64,000 nt of DNA, from the NCBI GenBank assembly GCA_025998675.1, contig AP024673.1:771221-835220 (forward strand), in the 5' to 3' direction. Positions within the stretch are counted from its first letter, which is position 1. Each line of letters opens with the position of its first letter. Shown piece after piece: positions 32,341 to 39,906 of the stretch. The position numbers and the translations under genes are program-made. Below the pieces are notes generated by a model. The model saw nothing but the letters and a program-made list of their open reading frames with translations, had not been told where the DNA came from and made no database searches. This DNA comes from Fimbriimonadales bacterium. GTDB lineage: Bacteria > Armatimonadota > Fimbriimonadia > Fimbriimonadales > GBS-DC.

Positions 32341-32574
32341 ATGTTAGTACTCACGCGCAAGGTCAACCAGAGCATTATGATTGGCGACGAGATCGAAGTC
32401 GTCGTGCTGGAGGTACGCGGCGAGCAGGTACGACTCGGCATCAAAGCGCCCCGCACCGTGACCGTCCACCGCCGTGAAATCTACGACGCCATCCAGCGGG
32501 AGAACCTCATGGCGGCGCAGGCGCAACCCGAAGATGTTCCCACACCCACCAAAAAAGTCAAAAGCGCTTCCTGA
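32341..32574 (+). CDS. csrA: Carbon storage regulator, RNA-binding
   Basis: 77 residues. It matches CsrA throughout: [38 protein letters not shown], followed by [14 protein letters not shown]. The dimer binds GGA loops near ribosome sites of target mRNAs. A strong AGGGAGGG precedes the ATG. The C-terminal tail (about 60-77, Lys/Pro-rich) is longer than in the 61-residue E. coli protein. It is the last gene of the flagellar operon. Confidence 0.98.
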   Translation: MLVLTRKVNQSIMIGDEIEVVVLEVRGEQVRLGIKAPRTVTVHRREIYDAIQRENLMAAQAQPEDVPTPTKKVKSAS

Positions 32575-32846
32575 ACCCTGACCGCACGACGCCCCTACAG
32601 TTCGCACGAATGCGTCTTTGTGCTATATTTGCATCATGCGTGCGTATCGCCGTTTGTATGGAGTGCAGAAGCGGAGCTTCCGCGCATGCTGAAGCTCCCG
32701 CTTCAGCACTCCAAATTACGCGCTTTCACGGATAGAGGACTGCTTAAGAATTTTCTGCAACGGCACTCAAAAGAGCAACGATTCCATCCGATGGTAGCAG
32801 GAGTTTCAACCCGTCAGTCGAAAAATATCTTCTGGAGGCATCGACG
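32575..32846. other. Intergenic region with one repeat copy
   Basis: It separates csrA from the peroxidase fusion and holds palindromic repeat copy C (32659-32713). A TGGAGG ribosome site lies just before the start at 32847. A 76-codon open frame across it is only the repeat read through. Confidence 0.55.
32659..32713 (-). repeat. Palindromic repeat copy C, intergenic, inverted orientation
   Basis: Intact arms TGGAGTGC (32659-32666) and GCACTCCA (32706-32713), central GCATGC (32684-32689), hairpin TGAAGC-TCCC-GCTTCA on the right and a GAAGC-GGA-GCTTC hairpin on the left. It is the reverse complement of copy A with a 2-bp length difference. Confidence 0.87.
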
Positions 32847-35180
32847 ATGATTCGCACGCGCTGGGTCTTCGCACTGACGACGGCACTGCTGCCGTTGCTG
32901 CTGGTGGGAGCATCGGTTTCAGAAGAGCGGTTTGTGGGCATGCGTGTGGTGGAGGGCGCACTGATTCCCAATCCCCCGCCCTATGACCCGAACAACCCCG
33001 ACACGGGGCTGCAGAAAGCCTTCCCGACCGAAATCGTGCAACCCGCTGACAACCCCACCACGCCTGAAAAGGTGGAACTGGGCAAGTTGCTGTTTTTTGA
33101 CCCCATCCTCTCCGACGACAACACGCTTTCGTGTGCGCACTGCCATCATCCGAATCTGGGCTTTTCCGATGGGCTGCCGCGCTCGCGCGGGCGCGGCGGC
33201 AAGGGCGCGGGACGCGAACGCACGGGCGGTGTTGAACTGACCCGCGGCGCGCCCAGCCTGTGGAACACCGTCTACAACCATCGCCAGTTCTGGGACGGAC
33301 GCGCCGCCAATCTGGAAGAGCAGGCGCGGATGGTCATCACCACCCCCGAAGAGGTGAACGCCGACCCCGCAGAGCTGGTGAGCGAGCTGAAAGCCATCCC
33401 CGAATACCGCGCCCTGTTCGACAAAGCCTTTGGCGGCAGGGACGGCGAGTCGATTACCTTTAAAAATATCACGCACGCCATCGCGGCGTTTCAGCGCACG
33501 CTGGTAAGTTTCAACTCACGCTTTGACCGCTACGCGGCAGGCGACGGCAGCGCGCTGACCCCGCAGGAAAAGCGCGGGCTGAAGCTGTTCCTATCGCCCA
33601 AAACGCGCTGCAACGAGTGCCACGGCATCCCCGTATTCGCCGACCGCAACTTCAAGGTAATTGGCGTACCGCCGCCTAAGGATGGACCCGCTGATGTTCC
33701 CAAGCCAGAGGCGGAGCGTGGGCGCGGCGGCGGTCCCAACGGCGCGTTCAAAATCCCCACCCTGCGCAACATCGCCCTCACCGCGCCCTATATGCACAAT
33801 GGCGCATTCCAGACGCTGGAGGAGGTGCTGGATTTCTACTCTGGCGGCGGCGGGCGCGGACTGGGGCTGGAGGTGCCCCTGCAGGACGACAAAATCCGCA
33901 AGTTCCAGCTGACCGCACAGGAGAAAGCCGACCTGATCGCATTCCTGCTGGCGCTGACCGACGAGTCTGCCCTGCCCGAAATCCCGAAGCGCGTGCCCTC
34001 CGGGTTGCCCGTCGTGGAGCCACAGGTTCCGCGCCTGCCCACGCGCCTGAATATCGATAGTCCCGAACTGCGTCGGATTCGGCAGGCGCAGCCGCGCGCC
34101 GAGCGACGCGCGTCCAGCGTCCCTACCCCACGCGCCGCGCTTCGCCTCACGCAGGCGACGCCGACCGTACGCACTGCCCGCCCCCAAACGCCGCAACCCG
34201 TCGGGCGCGTGGTGGAGGTGCGCCCCGGCGAGAGCATTCAGGAAGCCGTCGACAAAGCAGGGCGCAACGGCGTGGTGCGTATCTACCCCGGTACCTATCA
34301 TGAGAATGTGCTGGTCATCCATCACGGCGTGACTATCGAGGGGGTCATCCGCAACGGCAAGCGCCCCGTGCTGGACGGGCGCAACATACTCCCCGACGCG
34401 ATTTCGGGACTGGGCAACGACTTCAAGGTAATGAACCTCGAAATCCGCAACTATCAGGGCAACGGCGTCGTGGTGCATAAGGCGCGGAATGTGATTTATC
34501 GCAACCTCATCCTGCACAACACCGGGCTGTACGGCGTCTACCCCGTCGAGTGCGACGGCGTGCTGGTGGAGGACTGCAAGGTGTCGGGCACACGCGATGC
34601 GGGCATCTATGTCGGGCAGTCGCGTAATATCATCGTGCGCCGCAACGAGGCGTTCCAGAATGTGACGGGCATCGAAATCGAAAACAGCGTGAACGCCATC
34701 GTGGAAGACAACTATGTGCATAACAACACGGGCGGGATTCTGGTGTTCCTGCTGCCCTTCAACCCCTCCAAAGTGCTGGATGGCTGTATCGTGCGGCGCA
34801 ATCGCGTGATTAACAACAACACACCCAACTTCGCCGACCCCGAAGCGATTGTGAGCAATGTGCTGAAGGGCACGGGGATTATGCTGCTCGCGGCGGACAA
34901 CACCGAAGTCTACGAGAACGAAGTCGTGGGCAACGGCACTTTCGGGATTATGACCATCGGGCTGCGCCAGATTTTCCCGGAGCCGACCCCGCTCGATGTC
35001 GACCCAAACCCCGACGGCAACCGCATCTACAACAACATCCTGCGCGACAATGCGAAAGACCCTGACGAGCGGCTCAAACGGTTCGGCGTCCCTGCAGTGG
35101 ACCTGCTGTGGGACCTGACGGGCAAAGGCAACTCGTGGAACCAGCCCAACGCGACGCGCTTCCCGCCCGTGTTGCCATAA
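32847..35180 (+). CDS. Di-heme cytochrome c peroxidase (MauG/CcpA-like) fused to a parallel beta-helix
   Basis: 777 residues with a signal peptide (about 1-25). Residues ~70-380 are a bacterial di-heme peroxidase: first heme site CAHCH (96-100), second CNECH (255-259), likely axial Met in APYMHNG (M316), and the conserved LFFDPILSDDNTLSC and RGAPSLWN. Residues ~380-450 are a Pro/Arg-rich linker. Residues ~455-770 form a NosD/CASH-type right-handed beta-helix (VRPGESIQEAVDKAG, then repeated N-x-I-x2-N-x-I blocks). Peroxidase domains normally stand alone, while beta-helices of this type bind or modify polysaccharides or sit in Cu/anaerobic respiration clusters. Likely periplasmic or surface. 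Function of the fusion is unknown. Confidence 0.88.
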   Translation: MIRTRWVFALTTALLPLLLVGASVSEERFVGMRVVEGALIPNPPPYDPNNPDTGLQKAFPTEIVQPADNPTTPEKVELGKLLFFDPILSDDNTLSCAHCHHPNLGFSDGLPRSRGRGGKGAGRERTGGVELTRGAPSLWNTVYNHRQFWDGRAANLEEQARMVITTPEEVNADPAELVSELKAIPEYRALFDKAFGGRDGESITFKNITHAIAAFQRTLVSFNSRFDRYAAGDGSALTPQEKRGLKLFLSPKTRCNECHGIPVFADRNFKVIGVPPPKDGPADVPKPEAERGRGGGPNGAFKIPTLRNIALTAPYMHNGAFQTLEEVLDFYSGGGGRGLGLEVPLQDDKIRKFQLTAQEKADLIAFLLALTDESALPEIPKRVPSGLPVVEPQVPRLPTRLNIDSPELRRIRQAQPRAERRASSVPTPRAALRLTQATPTVRTARPQTPQPVGRVVEVRPGESIQEAVDKAGRNGVVRIYPGTYHENVLVIHHGVTIEGVIRNGKRPVLDGRNILPDAISGLGNDFKVMNLEIRNYQGNGVVVHKARNVIYRNLILHNTGLYGVYPVECDGVLVEDCKVSGTRDAGIYVGQSRNIIVRRNEAFQNVTGIEIENSVNAIVEDNYVHNNTGGILVFLLPFNPSKVLDGCIVRRNRVINNNTPNFADPEAIVSNVLKGTGIMLLAADNTEVYENEVVGNGTFGIMTIGLRQIFPEPTPLDVDPNPDGNRIYNNILRDNAKDPDERLKRFGVPAVDLLWDLTGKGNSWNQPNATRFPPVLP

Positions 35181-35207
35181 AGCATCGATGGAAAGCTTCT
35201 CGTAGCT

Positions 35208-35246
35208 CCCTCTCCCGCCTGCGGGAGAGGGGCTGGGGGTGAGGGC
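35208..35246. repeat. Half copy of the composite GC-rich palindrome
   Basis: Hairpin CCCTCTCCCGC / GCGGGAGAGGG (11 bp, loop CT) followed by the right outer arm GGGGGTGAGGGC (35235-35246). It matches the right half of the element at 9084-9198; the left arm and the other hairpin are missing. Confidence 0.75.
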
Positions 35247-35304
35247 TATGAAGTGGACGAGCCTTATCCAACCTGCGAATCATATTTCGTAAAGCGTTGA
35301 TTTA

Positions 35305-35358
35305 TAGAATGCGGAAGCGGAGCCTCCGCGACGCTGAAGCTCCCGCTTCAGCACTCCA
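35305..35358 (-). repeat. Palindromic repeat copy D, one degenerate arm
   Basis: The right side (35335-35358) is identical to copy C, including TGAAGC-TCCC-GCTTCA and GCACTCCA. The left arm is TAGAATGC, 6 of 8 bases matching TGGAGTGC. Its orientation is that of copy C. Confidence 0.8.
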
Positions 35359-35431
35359 AAGGACGCGCCTCGCGCACGCATAGGTGGAGTAGCTGCTAAA
35401 AACTTACTGCAATGATATTTAGACTACTGCA

Positions 35432-35475
35432 CGCTTCCTGCAAAACCTCGCATGCCTGTGGTTTTGCAGGAAGCG
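35432..35475 (+). promoter_or_regulatory. 16-bp perfect hairpin ahead of the DUF6785 gene
   Basis: CGCTTCCTGCAAAACC (35432-35447) pairs perfectly with 35460-35475 across a 12-nt loop. It ends 29 nt before the preferred start at 35505. It has no T-run, so it is more likely a leader structure than a terminator. Confidence 0.55.
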
Positions 35476-35504
35476 CGCTCTTTGCGTCGAACTGCACGCC
35501 TTCG

Positions 35505-37484
35505 ATGGCGATTCTACAGGAACCTGTTCAACGCGAGACTCCGACCCGCGCCCCCGTCCGCATGGGACGCGCCCTATTCTGGGGACTGGTGGGGAGCGCG
35601 GCGACCTCCATCATCGTCGCAGCGGCGGAGCTGGTGTCGCAGACCATCCAGATTGGGATGATGCAGCTGCCGCCTGCGGTAGTTGCGTTGATTTTTGTGG
35701 CAGTGCTGGCGAATCGGGTTGTGGCGCGGTTCCTTCCTCAGGCGGCGCTGCGCACGCCCGAACTTGTTGTCGTGTTCGTGATGATGCTTTTCAGTGCGCT
35801 GATTGCCTCGCGCGGCGTGATGGAACGGCTCATCCCCGTGCAGGTCGGCGTCAGCTACTACGCAGAGGGCAATAACTGGGAGTCGCTTTACTTTCCCCTG
35901 CTGAACCCTGCCCTGTTCCCGTGGAATCCCGCCGAGCCGCAGCCAGAGCCGCTGGTTCAATGGTTCTATCAGCGCATTCCGTATGGCGAGTCGATTCCGT
36001 GGGGCGTGTGGGCGGCGTCAACCGCGCGCTGGCTGATCCTGATTGGCGCGGTGTTCGTGGCGTTCCTGTGCATCAGCGTGCTGCTGCGCAAGCAGTGGGT
36101 GGAGAACGAGCGGCTCTCGTTCCCGCTGGTGCAACTGCCGCTGGAGCTGATGCGCGGCGGTGAGTTTTTCGCCAATCGCGCCTTCTGGCTGGGCGCGCTC
36201 GTGCCCATAGTGGTCTTCACGCTGAACGGATTGCACCGCAATATTCCGACCATCCCCGAGATTACCCTCGTGTTGCCCTTGAAAGACTACTTCAGCGCGC
36301 CGCCCTACGACCAGATGACGATGTTCTCGCTCTATCTCTCGTTCGCGGCAGTGGGCTTCTTCTTCCTCATCCCGACGGAGCTGCTGTTCAGCTTCTGGTT
36401 TTTCTATCTGCTGAGCAAGGGGTTCGAGTTTCTGGGGCTGACCTACGGTTTTGAGACTCAGGCGAAGCATGCGGCGGCGGCTGGGTTCGTGAAGTGGCTC
36501 TGTTCGGGGGCGTTTTTCGCGGTGGCGGCGTATGTGGTGTATTCGGCGCGCCATCACCTGCGCTATGTGTGGCAGGTGGTCAAAGGCGACGCGCCGCCCC
36601 CGCCGCCTGGCAGCGAGCTGATGTCCTACCGCTGGGCGTTCTGGGGACTGGTGGGCGCGTTTATAGTGATTCTGCTCTGGGCGCAGTGGGCGGGTATGGA
36701 CTGGTGGGTCGCCGCGCTCGTGTTCGCGATTTACCTGCTGGTGCAGGGGCTGGTGATGGCGCGCTGCACGGCGGAGGGCGGACTCCTCATCACCGAAGGC
36801 TGCTTCACGCCGATGGATGTCATCACGATGGAGAAATACTCCGCGCTCTCCCCGCGCAACCTGACGGTGATGGCGCTTGTAGACGCCGCGCTGTTCCGCG
36901 ACCTGCGCGGCGTGCCCATCACGGGCTTTCTGGACGCACAAAAGCTCGGCGACGAAACGCGCCTGCACAAGCGCAAACTGCTCTGGACGTTGGCAATCGG
37001 GATTGCCGCGGCGATTGGGATTGCGTTCGTGTTTCAGCTGTGGTTGCCCTACACCTACGGCGCGTTGAACCTGTATGGCTATGTGTACGAGCGCCAGCCG
37101 ACCCAGTTTTTCCGCGAGAACGCGCCGTTTATGACGCCTTCTGGGGGCGAGACGGTTGTGCCCGCGTTCCGCCCGCTGTTTTTCGCGCTGGGCTTCGCGA
37201 CGACGCTGCTGCTGGCGTGGGGGCGCTCTGTGTTTCCGGGCTTCCCGTTCCATCCGCTGGGCTTTGCCATGAGCGCGACCTGGGGCGTAATTGTGCTGTG
37301 GTTTTCGATGCTGGTCGCATGGCTCATCAAGGCGCCGCTGATGCGCTACGGCGGGATGCCGCTGTACCGCAGGGTGCGCCCCTTCTTTCTGGGGATGATT
37401 TTCGGCGAGTTTTTCTCGGCAGCGGTATGGGCGACGCTCGCCCTGCTCTACGGCGTCGACACGCCCGTCTACCCGTGGCCGTAG
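35505..37484 (+). CDS. DUF6785-like polytopic membrane protein
   Basis: About 659 residues from 35505, with roughly 12-14 hydrophobic segments starting near residue 25. It matches a large membrane family (DUF6784/DUF6785) seen in Armatimonadota and Planctomycetota, probably distantly related to oligopeptide transporters. Recognisable blocks are the long EGGLLITEGCFTPMD segment and the conserved YSALSPRNLT. Substrate unknown. The start is uncertain: an in-frame Met at 35412 would include a strong hairpin in the coding part, and a third Met lies at 35562. It overlaps the convergent nucleotidyltransferase by 16 bp. Confidence 0.8.
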   Translation: MAILQEPVQRETPTRAPVRMGRALFWGLVGSAATSIIVAAAELVSQTIQIGMMQLPPAVVALIFVAVLANRVVARFLPQAALRTPELVVVFVMMLFSALIASRGVMERLIPVQVGVSYYAEGNNWESLYFPLLNPALFPWNPAEPQPEPLVQWFYQRIPYGESIPWGVWAASTARWLILIGAVFVAFLCISVLLRKQWVENERLSFPLVQLPLELMRGGEFFANRAFWLGALVPIVVFTLNGLHRNIPTIPEITLVLPLKDYFSAPPYDQMTMFSLYLSFAAVGFFFLIPTELLFSFWFFYLLSKGFEFLGLTYGFETQAKHAAAAGFVKWLCSGAFFAVAAYVVYSARHHLRYVWQVVKGDAPPPPPGSELMSYRWAFWGLVGAFIVILLWAQWAGMDWWVAALVFAIYLLVQGLVMARCTAEGGLLITEGCFTPMDVITMEKYSALSPRNLTVMALVDAALFRDLRGVPITGFLDAQKLGDETRLHKRKLLWTLAIGIAAAIGIAFVFQLWLPYTYGALNLYGYVYERQPTQFFRENAPFMTPSGGETVVPAFRPLFFALGFATTLLLAWGRSVFPGFPFHPLGFAMSATWGVIVLWFSMLVAWLIKAPLMRYGGMPLYRRVRPFFLGMIFGEFFSAAVWATLALLYGVDTPVYPWP

Positions 37485-37780
37485 ATAAGCACGGAGGTTG
37501 CCTCAACTTCCTGTAAAAAATATGGATTCCGAATGGCGCGTTTCATAATCAAATCCACAGGGCGCTGGAAAAGCTCCTCCAGCGCAAACTTCAGGTCCAT
37601 GTAGCGGGCAAATAGCGCTTCACTCCCCTCGAACTCGATCAGAAGGTCTATGTCGCTATGTTCAGGGTCGAACGCCGCTTCGGAAGTCGCCGAGCCGATA
37701 AGCTCCAGTCGGGCGACTCCGTATTGCCGACACAGTTGCGCAATCTGTTCCCTGTTCTGGCTCACAGTAGCCACAGGCAT
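37469..37780 (-). CDS. MNT-type nucleotidyltransferase (MntA-like antitoxin)
   Basis: 103 residues from the ATG at 37780. Minimal nucleotidyltransferase motifs: G29-S30, D43-I-D45, and a third Asp near D76 (RPVDLI). Such proteins usually neutralise a HepT partner by AMP transfer, but no HepT lies next to it; it is solitary. The ATG is only 6 nt after a perfect TATACT. The last 16 bp overlap the convergent DUF6785 gene. Confidence 0.82.
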   Translation of the reverse strand: MPVATVSQNREQIAQLCRQYGVARLELIGSATSEAAFDPEHSDIDLLIEFEGSEALFARYMDLKFALEELFQRPVDLIMKRAIRNPYFLQEVEATSVLIYGHG

Positions 37781-37786
37781 AAGGCA

Positions 37787-37792
37787 AGTATA
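37787..37792 (-). promoter_or_regulatory. -10 element (GG)TATACT, likely leaderless, for the MNT gene
   Basis: 6 nt before the ATG at 37780. It faces away from the promoter at 37820, making a divergent pair. Confidence 0.6.
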
Positions 37793-37819
37793 CCTCCAGC
37801 TGCCCACTGCCTGCTGTGG

Positions 37820-37825
37820 TATAAT
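37820..37825 (+). promoter_or_regulatory. -10 element (GG)TATAAT, likely leaderless, for the HicB-like gene
   Basis: Consensus TATAAT, 6 nt before the ATG at 37832. No Shine-Dalgarno. Confidence 0.6.
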
Positions 37826-37831
37826 ATAAGT

Positions 37832-38047
37832 ATGATACCGCAGTACCTTGACGCGGCGTGGAAGCAGGCGCGCTATGAATACCTGTCAGAAGATGGGGTC
37901 TACTACGGCGAAATTCCAGTTCTGAATGGCGTATGGGCAACTGGCGACACCCTTGAACAGTGTCAGCGTGAGTTGCGAGAGGTCCTGGAGGAGTGGGTGC
38001 AGCTGCGTTGCCAACTCTTTCAAGAGTCGCTTAGCCACACATCATAA
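37832..38047 (+). CDS. HicB-like antitoxin, solitary
   Basis: 71 residues with the partial RNase H-like HicB pattern: YLSEDGVYYGEIPVLNGVWATGDTLEQCQRELREVLEEW. HicB proteins neutralise the HicA mRNA interferase, and longer ones repress the operon through a DNA-binding tail that is absent here. No hicA is adjacent. The 3' end overlaps the convergent DUF4058 gene by 28 bp. Confidence 0.82.
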   Translation: MIPQYLDAAWKQARYEYLSEDGVYYGEIPVLNGVWATGDTLEQCQRELREVLEEWVQLRCQLFQESLSHTS

Positions 38048-38589
38048 CGCGCCCGTGCAAGCACCTCCTCGTACACTGCCTGAAGGTTCAACAAGGCGTC
38101 TGCGTCGTCAGGCAGCAACGGGACAGGGATCGTGGGCATCGGTTCGTTAAGCCTCCAGTAATATACCTCCACGGCGGGTCTGCACTCACTGCGCGACACG
38201 AAGGCGTAGTAATCTCCAGCGGGGAGCGGCTCTACCGTCGGCAGGCGTTCGCCCTTCAACAACAGGTCAATCTCCACCAGATGCACCGCGCTTTGCAGGA
38301 TTTGCTCGCGCTTGCGCAGGTATTCCCGCCGTCCGTCGGAGCCAGCCCGCTTGTTCGCAGGCGAAAGCAGCTCGATAACCGTCACCACTTCCCGATTGGA
38401 CAAGGAAACAATTGTCAGATATCGTTCGCGCTGTTCTCTGCCTATACGCGCTTCAATCTGCGCCGCATATCGGGGCAGCAGCTGTGGTTGAAGCCACGCC
38501 TGCATCGACACGAGCATGTTGGGGTGAAAGTCGCGCCACAGATGCTCCTCAATCTTCGGATTCATTCCTGCATAAGGTGGTTTCTGCAA
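38020..38589 (-). CDS. DUF4058 family protein, shortened
   Basis: 189 residues. It opens PPYAGMNPKIEEHLWRDFHPNMLVSMQAWLQPQL and later has VVTVIELLSPANKRAGSDGRREYLRKREQIL and SAVHLVEIDLLLKGERLP, all typical of DUF4058. Family members are usually ~240-270 residues; the segment between QIEARIG and the EVVTVIELLSP block appears to lack ~45-50 residues. The core is kept, so it may still fold. Function of the family is unknown. Confidence 0.82.
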   Translation of the reverse strand: MQKPPYAGMNPKIEEHLWRDFHPNMLVSMQAWLQPQLLPRYAAQIEARIGREQRERYLTIVSLSNREVVTVIELLSPANKRAGSDGRREYLRKREQILQSAVHLVEIDLLLKGERLPTVEPLPAGDYYAFVSRSECRPAVEVYYWRLNEPMPTIPVPLLPDDADALLNLQAVYEEVLARARYDVWLSDS

Positions 38590-38752
38590 GCATCACGATT
38601 GTACCCAGTTTCGCGGGGCATATCAGGGTTTGGATTAACTTCGACAGTCGCCGATACGATTGGGTATACTGCATAAAGGTTAGTCAGCGCAGGTGTGCTG
38701 CAGTGCTCTTTTTTTGCACGCACACCTCATCTGCTGCCCATAGAAGTACGCA
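38590..38752. other. Spacer with promoter and leader hairpin before the HEAT gene
   Basis: (GG)TATACT at 38665-38670 is a -10 candidate. A nested hairpin follows: AGGTGTGC (38691-38698) with GCACACCT (38720-38727), and GTGC/GCAC inside around a T-rich loop. It leaves an ~75-nt structured leader before 38753. Confidence 0.45.
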
Positions 38753-39862
38753 ATGGACTGGCAAGGCGTTGAAGTTGAGGTCGAGGTTCCCTGTACGAGG
38801 CGACATAAGCATCTTGTGCGCCTGCGCTTTATTGGCTGGGGTGAGTACGAGGTCGCTTATAACCCTTGCATGGAGTCGCCTAACCTTGACTCTCGCAGGC
38901 AAGCTCCCTGCGTCCGCTATCTGCTTGAGAAGTTCCCACAACGCTTTCGGGACGATTCCGACCTCAAGAGCCGACTCCTCGATGCGTTGCAAGCAGCAGG
39001 TTCTCCCGCGACGCCTGCGCTCATCCGGGCACTGGAAGACACAGACCACAACATCCGTGAGCGGGCATGCTTGGCGCTGGGCAAAGGTGGCGATTTGCGT
39101 GCCGTGCCAGCGCTTATCCAACAGCTGGGAGATCGCGGAGAATACATCGCTTGGGCAGCAAGCCGCGCACTGGCAGAATTCGGAGCGCCAGCTGTACCCG
39201 AACTGCTTCAGGCGCTGAAACATGAGAACAAGAGTGTGCGCGCAGGGATTTGCGGAGTGTTAGGCGAAATTGGTGATGCACACGCGGTACCTGCGCTTAT
39301 CAAAAGGCTCCGCGACAGCAGTGTAGACGTCCGCTTAGCGGCAAGTCGCGCGCTGGGTGAGATTGGTGATGCACGCGCGGTGCCTGCGCTTATTGAGACG
39401 CTACCCGATGTTGATTACTGGGTTACGAAGGAGGCGTGTCGCGCGCTGGTCAGAATAGGCATATCCGCCGTGCCCGCGCTTATTCAAGCAACCCAAGACA
39501 ACGACCTCTCTGTTCGTGTAGAATCGTGCGTTGCTCTGGGGCAGATAGGCGACTCGCGGGCTGTGCCAGCACTCGTTCGCGCAACAGGAGACCCGCAAAA
39601 GTGGGTTCGCGCCGCAGCGTGCGAAGCGCTGGGTCAAATAGCAGATTCGTGTGCGGTACCCGTGCTTATTCAAGCGCTTGACGATAGCGAGGAGGAGGTT
39701 CGCGTCGCAGCGTGCGAAGCACTGGGCAAGATTGGAGACCCTGCAGCGATTCCTTACCTGAGACGGGTTGTGGCTAAGGACCGTATCTGCGCCTCCAGAG
39801 CAAAGAAAGCCATCACGCAAATCCGAGCAGCACAAACCCCTAACAGCACTCCAGAGGTATAA
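38753..39862 (+). CDS. HEAT-repeat (PBS lyase-type) protein
   Basis: 369 residues. From about residue 85 to the end it holds eight or nine ~31-residue repeats with the pattern A-x-ALG-x-IGD-x-AVPALI, typical PBS-lyase HEAT-like repeats. The first ~80 residues are not repetitive. HEAT solenoids are protein-binding scaffolds, and no enzymatic motif is seen. It is unlikely to serve phycobilisomes here, as no other such genes are present. Confidence 0.9.
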   Translation: MDWQGVEVEVEVPCTRRHKHLVRLRFIGWGEYEVAYNPCMESPNLDSRRQAPCVRYLLEKFPQRFRDDSDLKSRLLDALQAAGSPATPALIRALEDTDHNIRERACLALGKGGDLRAVPALIQQLGDRGEYIAWAASRALAEFGAPAVPELLQALKHENKSVRAGICGVLGEIGDAHAVPALIKRLRDSSVDVRLAASRALGEIGDARAVPALIETLPDVDYWVTKEACRALVRIGISAVPALIQATQDNDLSVRVESCVALGQIGDSRAVPALVRATGDPQKWVRAAACEALGQIADSCAVPVLIQALDDSEEEVRVAACEALGKIGDPAAIPYLRRVVAKDRICASRAKKAITQIRAAQTPNSTPEV

Positions 39863-39906
39863 TCCACACATCAGTGCAGAGGGCAAAGCATTAGTTCCTG
39901 TGCGAA

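Larger units (their letters stand above)
35181..35504. other. 324-bp region with repeats and a leader hairpin
   Basis: It contains a half copy of the GC-rich composite palindrome (35208-35246), palindromic repeat copy D (35305-35358) and a strong hairpin (35432-35475) before the DUF6785 gene. If that gene starts at 35412 the hairpin would be coding, but I favour 35505. No other gene is seen. Confidence 0.55.

Noticed and set aside
32620-32850. 76-codon open frame between csrA and the peroxidase fusion
   Set aside because: It consists of palindromic repeat copy C and flank, has no ribosome site and overlaps the real start.
36018-37253. 411-codon open frame on the minus strand
   Set aside because: Antisense to DUF6785, Arg/His/Gln-rich with no family features.
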